Shown: positions 1-5,972 of the stretch, in pieces
Numbering within the stretch: position 1 is the stretch's first letter
Layout: every line of letters starts with the position of its first letter
NCBI GenBank assembly: GCA_010027295.1
Contig: RGVM01000167.1
Location: 1-6,360 of the forward strand
Length of the DNA: 6,360 nucleotides
Reading direction: 5' to 3'
DNA from: Chitinophagia bacterium
Lineage (GTDB): Bacteria; Bacteroidota; Bacteroidia; Chitinophagales; Chitinophagaceae
Translations under genes and position numbers: made by a program
Notes under the pieces: model-generated
The model's database searches: none
Told to the model about the DNA's origin: nothing
What the model saw: the letters and a program-made list of their open reading frames with translations, nothing else

Positions 1-68
1 AGGGAGCTGCAGCATGACCACAACCACCCACTCTCATAAGGCCTGGACCGATAAAGGGGGTCACGTCA

Positions 69-635
69 GTGGTGGTGGCTGCGGCCCTAACCGAGCCGGT
101 TTCGCTGGCATTGAGGGTGGCGAACGTGCCGATCGTGATCGGGCTGTTCAAGATGGCGGCCTGGGCCGTGGTTTTCGCCGTGGCATCGATAGGAGCCATC
201 ACCCTTGAGCAGATGCTCGAGGGACAACTCTACAACTATCTCCTGCACAGCCACCGGCAACTCATCGCACGATTCGGACGCGTCGACGGACTCCTATTCC
301 ACCAGGGGGAGTACAACCACCGGCTTCAAAGCGGCAACAAACGCTACTACGGCCATTTTGTCGAACTGCTGGCGCACCTGCGCCGCGATGGGGTCACCGC
401 TCCCGTGTACCTCTCTCAGACCACCCGCTGCGGAACCCGGGGTAGCGACACCGTCCTACTCGATATCCAGGACAGGCTGATACGCGACCTCCCGGGTGTC
501 AAAAGGGGACCCAACTCCGATCTGCTGTCTGACCCTGTATTCCGGCTGCCCGACAGATGCCATTTCTCACTGGAGGGGAACCGTCGACTGGCCGCCCTTT
601 GGCAACAATGTCTCCGCAGGTCCTCCGAGGAGTGA
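69..635 (+). CDS. SGNH-fold esterase (SASA/sialate-esterase-like), C-terminal part, probably 5'-truncated or frameshifted
   Basis: The frame encodes about 188 residues from a GTG at 69. Residues 74-84 carry GLLFHQGEYNH, matching the HQGE block of SASA-type SGNH esterases. Residues 119-122 (TRCG), 147-152 (GPNSDL) and 162-170 (DRCHFSLEG) follow in family order; D162 and H165 would be the D-x-x-H catalytic pair. Residues 33-53, ending in a SIGAITLEQ stretch, resemble the segment before HQGE in such enzymes. The family normally starts with a GDS/GQS block holding the nucleophile serine, and none is visible here. The frame is closed upstream by TGA at 15-17, so the GTG start is only formal. Short pieces in the other two frames at 1-110 (HNHPL, then a Gly-rich CGP stretch) might be remnants of the same gene, but I cannot prove it. 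Such enzymes remove acyl groups from glycans, often in the periplasm. The fold is fairly sure; the activity and intactness are not. Confidence 0.6.
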   Translation: MVVAAALTEPVSLALRVANVPIVIGLFKMAAWAVVFAVASIGAITLEQMLEGQLYNYLLHSHRQLIARFGRVDGLLFHQGEYNHRLQSGNKRYYGHFVELLAHLRRDGVTAPVYLSQTTRCGTRGSDTVLLDIQDRLIRDLPGVKRGPNSDLLSDPVFRLPDRCHFSLEGNRRLAALWQQCLRRSSEE

Positions 636-729
636 TCCCTTCTGCAAGCCGCACGACATCCGTATAAAACCTGTCAACGGTCTGTATAAACAGGCCATTT
701 TAGCGTTTTACGTGTATCTTCATCCGTCC
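636..729 (+). promoter_or_regulatory. Intergenic leader of the barrel-protein gene with repeated GTATAAA motifs and an inverted repeat
   Basis: This 94-bp gap is AT-richer than its surroundings. It has two copies of GTATAAA, at 662-668 and 684-690, spaced 22 bp or about two helical turns. CCTGT at 670-674 and ACAGG at 690-694 form an inverted repeat, and CCGT (660-663) with ACGG (677-680) forms another. Partial matches to the Bacteroidota -7 element TAnnTTTG occur at 701-708 (TAGCGTTT) and 715-722 (TATCTTCA), each at 4 of 6 fixed positions, without a good TTTG -33 element at the right distance. The barrel gene's promoter probably lies here, but its exact position cannot be fixed. The repeats could be an operator. 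Confidence 0.3.
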
Positions 730-3207
730 ATGGCACGTGTACCACAACCCCTCTTTGTTCTCTTCTTGTCGGTCCTGGCCATGACCATGACAACAGGTGC
801 CGTCGCACAATCCCCAGGATCCCTAGGCGGCAACCTCCTCACAAAGGGTAACGCTGATGCGGTGACCGGCGCCACCCTACTCCTCCAGTCACTCGAGGAG
901 CCCTCCTTTCGTCGTCAGTCGGTCTCCGACGGCCTGGGTAGCTTCGAGTTCCGGAATCTGCCCTTCGGCCTCTACTCCCTCCACATATCATCCATGGGCC
1001 ATGACCCGCTGCGGATCGACAGCATCAGAGTTCGACCCGACAAGGCTGAAGTCATACTAGCGGACATACCCCTTGCCCTTAAGACCACGGGACTGGAGAC
1101 GATCGTCATCCATGCCGAAAAGCCGCTCATCGAGTCCAAGGATGGCAATATCGTCTTCAACGCCACAGAATCCCCGCTTTCGGCCGGCTCCAACGCCTCA
1201 GAACTGCTGCGCAACATCCCCCTAGTGGCACAGGACCCCGACGGTAAGGTCACCGTCCGCGGCCGCGAGCCCCGCATACTTGTCGATGACAAGCCCGTGG
1301 AGATGAACGCCCGTCAGATGCAGGACTTCCTCGAATCGCTGCCCGGCAACATGATCGAGAAGATAGAGGTGATGACCAACCCGCCCGCACAGTATGCCAA
1401 CGAACCCGGCGGCGTGATCAACATCGTCACCCGGAAGGGCCGTACAGGATGGAACGGCCGTGTCAATGTCACGGGTGGCACCCGAGGAGAGACCGCCCTC
1501 AACGGTCATGCCGGCCTCCGGCGGAAGGACCTCTCCGTCCAGTTCACCGCAGGCACCGGCTTCAGCAGGGTCCTCGGCCTCAGCGCTTCCGCCAGGACCA
1601 ACCGCTTCCCCGACTCCACAAACCGTCTGCTCACATCCAACCGCTCGGAAAGCGGATCCTGGCGCCCGCTCGCAAGGCTGGCCATCGACCAGGACATCGA
1701 CGCCCGCAACATCCTCAGCGCGGCCGTACAGTTCAACGCCAACCGCTACCGGAACACGAACCGCATCGGTTACGAGAACGAGAACCGATATGCCCAGGTC
1801 TACCGCAGCAGCGTGAGGAATGTCGTCAACGACGGTGAGAACATCAACCCCGACATCACCCTCTCCTACATCCGCAAGGGCAGGCAGAAGGGCGAACAGC
1901 TTCGATTCAACGGGAGCGCCGGTCACTCCGACACCGAGGGCCTTCGCGACTTCCGGCAGTCGTTCTTCGACGCCCTTCGTCAGCCCCTCACCGGAAGGGA
2001 CTCCGCCCAGCAACAGGACGAGACGACGATCTCCCGAAGCCTTTCGCTCCGTCTCGCCTACGATAAACCCCTCATCCCCGAGCGGACGATACTGTCCACT
2101 GCCGCAGCCTTCATCCGGAACGCCACCCATGTGGACCTTCAGTCATACGATATCGCCACCTCCGGTGCCGGCAAGACACCCCGTCCCGCCCTCAGCAACG
2201 TCTTCGACTTCCGCCAGGACATCCTGGCATCCACACTGTCTCTAAGGCAACGGCTCGCCGAAAGGTTCTGGGCCACCTCCGGCCTCACCTACGAGTCCAC
2301 ATCCATCCTCTTCGACCTCATCCGCGACGCCAAGCAAGTGCGCAACAGCTATGGCAACTGGCTCCCGTTCGCCAACATCTCCCGCTACTGGAACCGCAAG
2401 TCGAGCCTCAGCCTCATCTACCGGGCCACCCTCCGTCGCCCGGGCATCCGCGAGCTGAATCCGACGATCGACTACACCGACCCTTACAACCTCCGCTTCG
2501 GCAACGCCTCCCTGCTCCCCTCGCCCACACACAGCCTTGACCTCAACTTCGGCCGCACACTCGATAATTTCCAGATGAACGCCGGCATCGGCTACAACCG
2601 GGTGGACGACATCTTCGCCACCGTACGCACCCTGCAGGAGGACGGCCGCACCCACATTACATGGCAGAATATCAGCGGACGAGAGGAGTTCGAGTTCAAC
2701 GGATGGATGAACCTCAACTTGTCCAAGGGCTTCCGCATGAACGCCAACGCCTACTACGCCTACAACCGTTACAGCGCCCATGACATCCTGGTGAACCGCT
2801 ACCGGAACGCCGCCTCCATCAACGGACGCGTCAACCTCACCTACGCCCCGAACCAGCAGGTCTGGAACACGACGGCCTCCCTGGGCGTCAACCGCTACGC
2901 CAACCCCCAAGGCACCGTCAGAAGCACCGTCAACATGGTCTTCGGTGCCCAGTACAGACTGCTCAAAAGACGGCTTATCCTGACGGCACAGGCTGTCGAC
3001 CCATTCATCCAGCAGGAATACCGTACCGTCACCGAGGGCGTGAACTTCCGCACCGAGGGGCAGAGCCTCAGCCGTACGCGGAATTACCGCCTGACCATCG
3101 GATACAACATGTCGGGCACCCTCGCCGCCTCTAAACAGATCAGAAAGGCCCTGCCGCAGGAACGCAGCCGGGGAGCCGCCACTCCCGGTACCCGTTCAGG
3201 CGGGTGA
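730..3207 (+). CDS. Outer-membrane beta-barrel / TonB-dependent-receptor family protein
   Basis: An 825-residue outer-membrane protein. Residues 1-27 are a signal peptide: a short basic start, a hydrophobic core around 8-20, and a likely cut near AVA-QS. Residues about 30-115 form a carboxypeptidase-regulatory-like beta-sandwich (the SDGLGSFEFRNLPFGLYSL stretch at 66-84). Residues about 139-237 form a plug-like domain (ELLRNIPLV at 158-166, VTVRGREPRILVDD at 174-187, IEVMTNPPAQYA at 212-223, GGVINIVTRKG at 227-237). The rest is barrel of the OMP_b-brl_3 type, with the hallmark RRPGIRELNP (569-578) and YTDPYNLRFGNASLLPSPTH (582-601). The last strand is about 785-795, followed by a polar tail of some 30 residues, so the protein does not end in the usual aromatic residue. 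The frame is open back to 496, but the ATG at 730 is the one that gives a signal peptide; the upstream part is not protein-like. The substrate is unknown, and no SusD-like partner lies in the window. The 3' end overlaps the convergent gene. Confidence 0.93.
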   Translation: MARVPQPLFVLFLSVLAMTMTTGAVAQSPGSLGGNLLTKGNADAVTGATLLLQSLEEPSFRRQSVSDGLGSFEFRNLPFGLYSLHISSMGHDPLRIDSIRVRPDKAEVILADIPLALKTTGLETIVIHAEKPLIESKDGNIVFNATESPLSAGSNASELLRNIPLVAQDPDGKVTVRGREPRILVDDKPVEMNARQMQDFLESLPGNMIEKIEVMTNPPAQYANEPGGVINIVTRKGRTGWNGRVNVTGGTRGETALNGHAGLRRKDLSVQFTAGTGFSRVLGLSASARTNRFPDSTNRLLTSNRSESGSWRPLARLAIDQDIDARNILSAAVQFNANRYRNTNRIGYENENRYAQVYRSSVRNVVNDGENINPDITLSYIRKGRQKGEQLRFNGSAGHSDTEGLRDFRQSFFDALRQPLTGRDSAQQQDETTISRSLSLRLAYDKPLIPERTILSTAAAFIRNATHVDLQSYDIATSGAGKTPRPALSNVFDFRQDILASTLSLRQRLAERFWATSGLTYESTSILFDLIRDAKQVRNSYGNWLPFANISRYWNRKSSLSLIYRATLRRPGIRELNPTIDYTDPYNLRFGNASLLPSPTHSLDLNFGRTLDNFQMNAGIGYNRVDDIFATVRTLQEDGRTHITWQNISGREEFEFNGWMNLNLSKGFRMNANAYYAYNRYSAHDILVNRYRNAASINGRVNLTYAPNQQVWNTTASLGVNRYANPQGTVRSTVNMVFGAQYRLLKRRLILTAQAVDPFIQQEYRTVTEGVNFRTEGQSLSRTRNYRLTIGYNMSGTLAASKQIRKALPQERSRGAATPGTRSGG

Positions 3208-3717
3208 GCCCGTGATCGAGCCCAGCCGACCCGCCAGCCAGCTGCTGCCGACAGGCACCATCCAGCGCTCCTCCAGGTCCTTCTTCGTGCCGACCGTGTT
3301 GTCGAAGAACAGCGTCCCGGCGTCTATGAAGCCATTCTGCCAGGCATAGGCGAGCTGTCCCATGGGCAGCAACTCCAGCTTGTCGTTGCGAACGAAGGCC
3401 AGCATCCGGCGGTCGAAGAGCGGTACGCCCGTCTCCGCCTCGATGCCCTTCACCACCCGGACCGAGGCGTCCGTACTGCAGCCGCTGACGCCCGACATGC
3501 GCTCATCGGCCATGATGACGATGAAACGGCCGAAGAAGAGCGTTGCGAAGCCCTTCACCGGTGCTCCGTGCGACTGCCAGGCATCCGTGAAGCCCTTCAG
3601 CGCCTCCTCTATCCGGAGGGCCTCCGCGATGGTGAAGAGCCGGCCGGCCTGGTACACCCAGACCCGGGACTCCGGCGCGAAATCGGAAGGCAGCAGATGT
3701 CGGTACGCCCAGTTCAT
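3196..3717 (-). CDS. Small conserved Bacteroidota protein of unknown function (often mislabelled 'ABC transporter ATPase')
   Basis: This encodes 173 residues from the ATG at 3717, or 185 if the ATG at 3753 is used. Visible landmarks are SRVWVYQ (17-23), a central hydrophobic strand FIVIMADE (65-72), SGVSGCSTD (75-83) and a C-terminal RWMVPVGSSWLAGRL (151-165). I recall these from a Bacteroidota family commonly named 'ABC transporter ATPase', but there is no Walker A, ABC signature or Walker B here, so that name is unsupported. There is no signal peptide or membrane segment, so it is probably cytoplasmic. The lone conserved Cys80 in a Gly/Ser-rich loop is a candidate functional residue. I chose 3717 because family members begin near this point and the leader is A-rich (GAAAACAAAT). 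The alternative ATG at 3753 overlaps the stop of the preceding gene as ATGA. It is last in the Fe-S operon, which suggests a role linked to that complex, but no function is known to me. Confidence 0.85.
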   Translation of the reverse strand: MNWAYRHLLPSDFAPESRVWVYQAGRLFTIAEALRIEEALKGFTDAWQSHGAPVKGFATLFFGRFIVIMADERMSGVSGCSTDASVRVVKGIEAETGVPLFDRRMLAFVRNDKLELLPMGQLAYAWQNGFIDAGTLFFDNTVGTKKDLEERWMVPVGSSWLAGRLGSITGSPA

Positions 3718-3749
3718 ATTTGTTTTCGGATGGGGCTGTGTGTGATGTC

Positions 3750-3753
3750 TCAT
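3750..3753 (-). other. ATGA stop/start junction
   Basis: On the minus strand the TGA ending the CCG-protein gene (3752-3750) overlaps an ATG (3753-3751) in frame with the next gene. This is a classic arrangement for coupled translation. It supports co-expression even if the preferred start of the downstream gene is the internal ATG at 3717. Confidence 0.6.
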
Positions 3754-4550
3754 GAATGTCCGCCTTCCAGCGAGGCGGCGATCATCTCGGCGATATCGAG
3801 CACCTCCGCCGGGTCACCCTTATCGGCTCCGGGGGCCGACTTGACGCCGTCCGTCAGCATGGTGTTGCAGAAGGGGCAGGCTGCGGCGATCACCGATGCT
3901 CCCGTGGCCAGGGCCTCGTCCGTCCGCTCGCGGTTGATACGCCGTTCGCCCTTCTCCTCCTCCTTGAACATCTGCGCCCCTCCGGCACCGCAGCAGAGGC
4001 CGCGGCTGCGGCAGCGTCCCATCTCGGCAAGCGAGGCGTCCAGAGCCTCCAGCACGCGGCGGGGCGCCTCGTAGACGCCGTTGGCACGTCCCAGGTAGCA
4101 TGAGTCGTGGTAGGTGACTTTCCGACCCCGGAAGGGACCGCCTTCCCGAATCCTGATGCGGCCTTCATCGAGCAGCCGCTGCAGAAACTCGGCATGGTGC
4201 ATAACCTCGTAGTCGCCACCCAGTTCGGGATATTCGTTGCGGAGCGTGTTGAAGCAGTGCGGGCAGGCCGTCACGATCCGCTTCACGCCGTACCCATTCA
4301 ATGTCTTGATATTCTGGTGGGCCATCATCTGGAAAAGGAACTCGTTGCCGGCACGGCGCACCGGGTCGCCCGTGCACATCTCCTCCCTGCCCAGCACGGC
4401 GTAGCGCACATCCGCGTGCTCGAGGATGGCAGCCAGCGCCTTTGTCACACGCCTGGCCCTCGGGTCGAAGCTGCCCGCGCAGCCGACCCAGAAGAGTACG
4501 TCGGGCGCCTCGCCCCGGGCCTGCCACTCGCTCATGATGGGTATCCCCAT
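3750..4550 (-). CDS. (Fe-S)-binding CCG-domain protein, HdrB/HdrD-type (non-membrane subunit of the redox complex)
   Basis: A soluble protein of 266 residues with two cysteine-rich CCG repeats, as in heterodisulfide reductase HdrB/HdrD. Repeat 2 is complete: C151, C186-C187 followed by GAGG, then C225-x2-C228. Repeat 1 has C24, C59 and C96-x2-C99 with normal spacing, but the second cysteine of the pair is Thr60 (CTGD), so it probably binds a cluster differently or not at all. I recall CTGDPxRR as common in this subfamily, so this looks like a family trait. Other landmarks are VLFWVGCAGSFD (18-29), RAGNEFLFQM (66-75) and YHDSCYLGRANGVY (147-160). It probably takes electrons from or gives them to a soluble partner and passes them to the membrane Fe-S subunit encoded just upstream. 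The frame is open to an ATG at 4592, directly after the preceding stop. I prefer 4550 because the MGIPIMSEW start aligns with remembered homologues; 4535 is also possible. It ends in an ATGA junction with the next gene's possible start. Confidence 0.92.
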   Translation of the reverse strand: MGIPIMSEWQARGEAPDVLFWVGCAGSFDPRARRVTKALAAILEHADVRYAVLGREEMCTGDPVRRAGNEFLFQMMAHQNIKTLNGYGVKRIVTACPHCFNTLRNEYPELGGDYEVMHHAEFLQRLLDEGRIRIREGGPFRGRKVTYHDSCYLGRANGVYEAPRRVLEALDASLAEMGRCRSRGLCCGAGGAQMFKEEEKGERRINRERTDEALATGASVIAAACPFCNTMLTDGVKSAPGADKGDPAEVLDIAEMIAASLEGGHS

Positions 4551-4592
4551 GGATGATGGTTTTCTCGTCAAAGGTATGCCTACCGGGAGCAT

Positions 4593-5912
4593 TCACCCCT
4601 CCGCCCAGGTCTCGCGCTCCTCGCCTCCGATCTTCCAGGGGGCGAAACTGCTCTCCACATTTCCGAACATCATCGTCCACTCCTGCGGGGCCGAACCCTC
4701 CTCCATCACCAGGTAGCGCCGCATTCGGAGGATGATGTCGAGCGGACTGATCCCCACGGGGCATTCCGTCACACAGGCGTTGCAGGTGGTGCAGGCGCGG
4801 AGCTCCTCCTCCGAGATGTGGTCTCGCAGGAGGCTGCGGCCGTCGTCGACGACGGCGCCCGTCCTGTCGATGCCGGCGCCCACTTCCTCGAGCCTGTCGC
4901 GCGTGGCCATCATGATGCGGCGGGGGGATAGCTTCTTGCCGGTCTGGCTGGCCGGACAGGCCGCCGTGCAGCGTCCGCATTCGGTGCAGCTGTAGGCATC
5001 CATCAGGTTCTTCCAGCCCAGATCCGCCACATCGCGCGCGCCGAAGCGCGTAGGCGTGGCATCGACAGGCGCCGATGACGCCAGCAAGGGGTCCAGCGCA
5101 TAGAGGACCTCCCGCTGCACCTCGGGCATGTTGGGCATCCGCCCGGCCGGCGCGAGCCGCACGTACCAGGCGTTGGGGAAGGCGAGGAGGATATGGAGGT
5201 GCTTGGAACGGGGCAGATAGTTCAGGAAGGCCAGGATGCCGGCGATGTGCAGCCACCAGCAAAGCCTTTCGATGGCCGTCAGCCCATCATCGGAAAGCCC
5301 TGCTAGCAGGGGCTGCAGCAGGGAGGACACTACGAACTCGCCTGTAGGGTGGTCGGCATAGTGCCCGACCCCGTGGGCCTGCAGCAGCGTGTCACATGCA
5401 TTCATCGTCAGGAACAGTGCCATGAGCACGATCTCCGCCAGCAGGATGATGTTGGCATCCCGCCGGGGCCAGCCGTCGAGGTCGCTACTGCGGAAGCGTT
5501 CGATGGATAGTATGTTGCGCCTCGCCAGGAAGACGACGCAGACCGCGATGACGCCGGCCGCCAGGATCTCGAAGCCGTCGATCAAGACGGGATATGCGGC
5601 GCCCAGCAGCGGCGCGAAGAGGCGGTGCGTACCCAGCAGCCCGTCCAGCACGATCTCCAGCACCTCCGCGTTGATGATGATGAAACCCGCATAGATGACG
5701 AGGTGGAGGACGGCCGCCAGCGGGTTGCGGAACATCCTGCGCTGACCCAGCGCCTGCATCAGGAGGTTGCGGAGTCGCTCCGACCTACTGCCGCCCAGTT
5801 CCTCGTCGCGCCCCAGCAGGATGTTCCTGCGGATGGCGGACACCCTGCGGGCGAACAGCCAGACGGCGAGTCCCGTCATCAGCGCGAAGGCGATCTGCGG
5901 CAGCAATCCCAT
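4593..5912 (-). CDS. Membrane (Fe-S)-binding protein: NarI-like b-heme region plus two [4Fe-4S] clusters
   Basis: This encodes 439 residues. The N-terminal 250 residues are membrane-embedded, with segments near 2-21, 66-88, 108-130, 153-172 and 217-245. Histidines suited to b-heme binding stand at H70 (HLVIYAGF), H222 (WWLHIAGILAFL) and H238/H240 (SKHLHILLAFPN), as in NarI/HdrE/DsrM-like quinone-reactive subunits. The C-terminal part is a dicluster ferredoxin domain: C309-x2-C312-x2-C315-x3-C319 (CTECGRCTAACP) and C374-x2-C377-x2-C380-x3-C384 (CTTCNACVTECP). It most likely links the menaquinone pool to the CCG protein encoded next, as the membrane half of a heterodisulfide-reductase-like or ETF:menaquinone-oxidoreductase-like complex. 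The partner donor is unknown. The ATG at 5912 is preceded by an A-rich leader (CACAAAAATA) and no Shine-Dalgarno site. It is first in the operon; its stop is followed at once, in the same frame, by the open frame of the next gene. Confidence 0.93.
   Translation of the reverse strand: MGLLPQIAFALMTGLAVWLFARRVSAIRRNILLGRDEELGGSRSERLRNLLMQALGQRRMFRNPLAAVLHLVIYAGFIIINAEVLEIVLDGLLGTHRLFAPLLGAAYPVLIDGFEILAAGVIAVCVVFLARRNILSIERFRSSDLDGWPRRDANIILLAEIVLMALFLTMNACDTLLQAHGVGHYADHPTGEFVVSSLLQPLLAGLSDDGLTAIERLCWWLHIAGILAFLNYLPRSKHLHILLAFPNAWYVRLAPAGRMPNMPEVQREVLYALDPLLASSAPVDATPTRFGARDVADLGWKNLMDAYSCTECGRCTAACPASQTGKKLSPRRIMMATRDRLEEVGAGIDRTGAVVDDGRSLLRDHISEEELRACTTCNACVTECPVGISPLDIILRMRRYLVMEEGSAPQEWTMMFGNVESSFAPWKIGGEERETWAEG
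4839..4856. repeat. Perfect 18-bp palindrome inside the membrane Fe-S gene
   Basis: GCCGTCGTCGACGACGGC is its own reverse complement over all 18 bases. It lies in the linker between the two ferredoxin motifs (the AVVDDGR stretch). GAC/GTC codon runs favour such symmetry, so it may be accidental, but it could form a cruciform or a stable mRNA hairpin without a loop. Confidence 0.6.
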
Positions 5913-5927
5913 GGTGGGCTATTTTTG
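5894..5927 (+). promoter_or_regulatory. Candidate Bacteroidota-type promoter for the phosphoribosyltransferase gene
   Basis: TATTTTTG at 5920-5927 matches the Bacteroidota -7 consensus TAnnTTTG at all fixed positions. A weak -33 element, TCTG at 5894-5897 (3 of 4 to TTTG), lies 22 bp upstream, inside the first codons of the divergent Fe-S gene. A start site near 5934 would leave a leader of about 40 nt before the ATG at 5973. The -7 match is solid; activity is inferred. Confidence 0.5.
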
Positions 5928-5972
5928 TGAGAGGGGGAACGATGCACGGCCCTCGCCGCACACACTGCAAAG
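5913..5972 (-). promoter_or_regulatory. Divergent intergenic region; presumed start region of the Fe-S operon
   Basis: Only 60 bp separate the two divergent genes, so their control regions must overlap. On the minus strand a TTTG at 5971-5968 could be a -33 element, but no good TAnnTTTG follows at the expected distance. The A-rich CACAAAAATA sits just upstream of the ATG at 5912, where Bacteroidota often have A-rich initiation regions. The operon promoter is therefore not clearly resolved and could extend into the phosphoribosyltransferase coding sequence. Confidence 0.3.

Noticed and set aside
496..729. N-terminal extension of the barrel gene to the ATG at 496
   Set aside because: It overlaps the esterase frame, lacks protein-like character, and would bury the signal peptide that begins at 730.
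1222..2130. Long open frame (302 codons) antisense to the barrel gene
   Set aside because: Its composition is Gly/Val/Ala-rich without domains, and it mirrors the third-position C bias of the well-supported barrel gene. It is a GC-driven shadow.
3208..3260. Intrinsic terminator after the barrel gene
   Set aside because: No stem-loop with a following T-run could be found on either strand.
4593..4595. TGA as a selenocysteine codon joining the two Fe-S genes
   Set aside because: No cysteine is expected at that linker position, no convincing selenocysteine-insertion hairpin is evident, and a normal start with family-like N-terminus follows at 4550.
4165..5262. Open frame of 365 codons overlapping both Fe-S genes on the same strand
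   Set aside because: It crosses the junction of two convincing genes in another frame and reads as Arg/Gly/Ala/Pro-rich low-complexity sequence with no family motifs.
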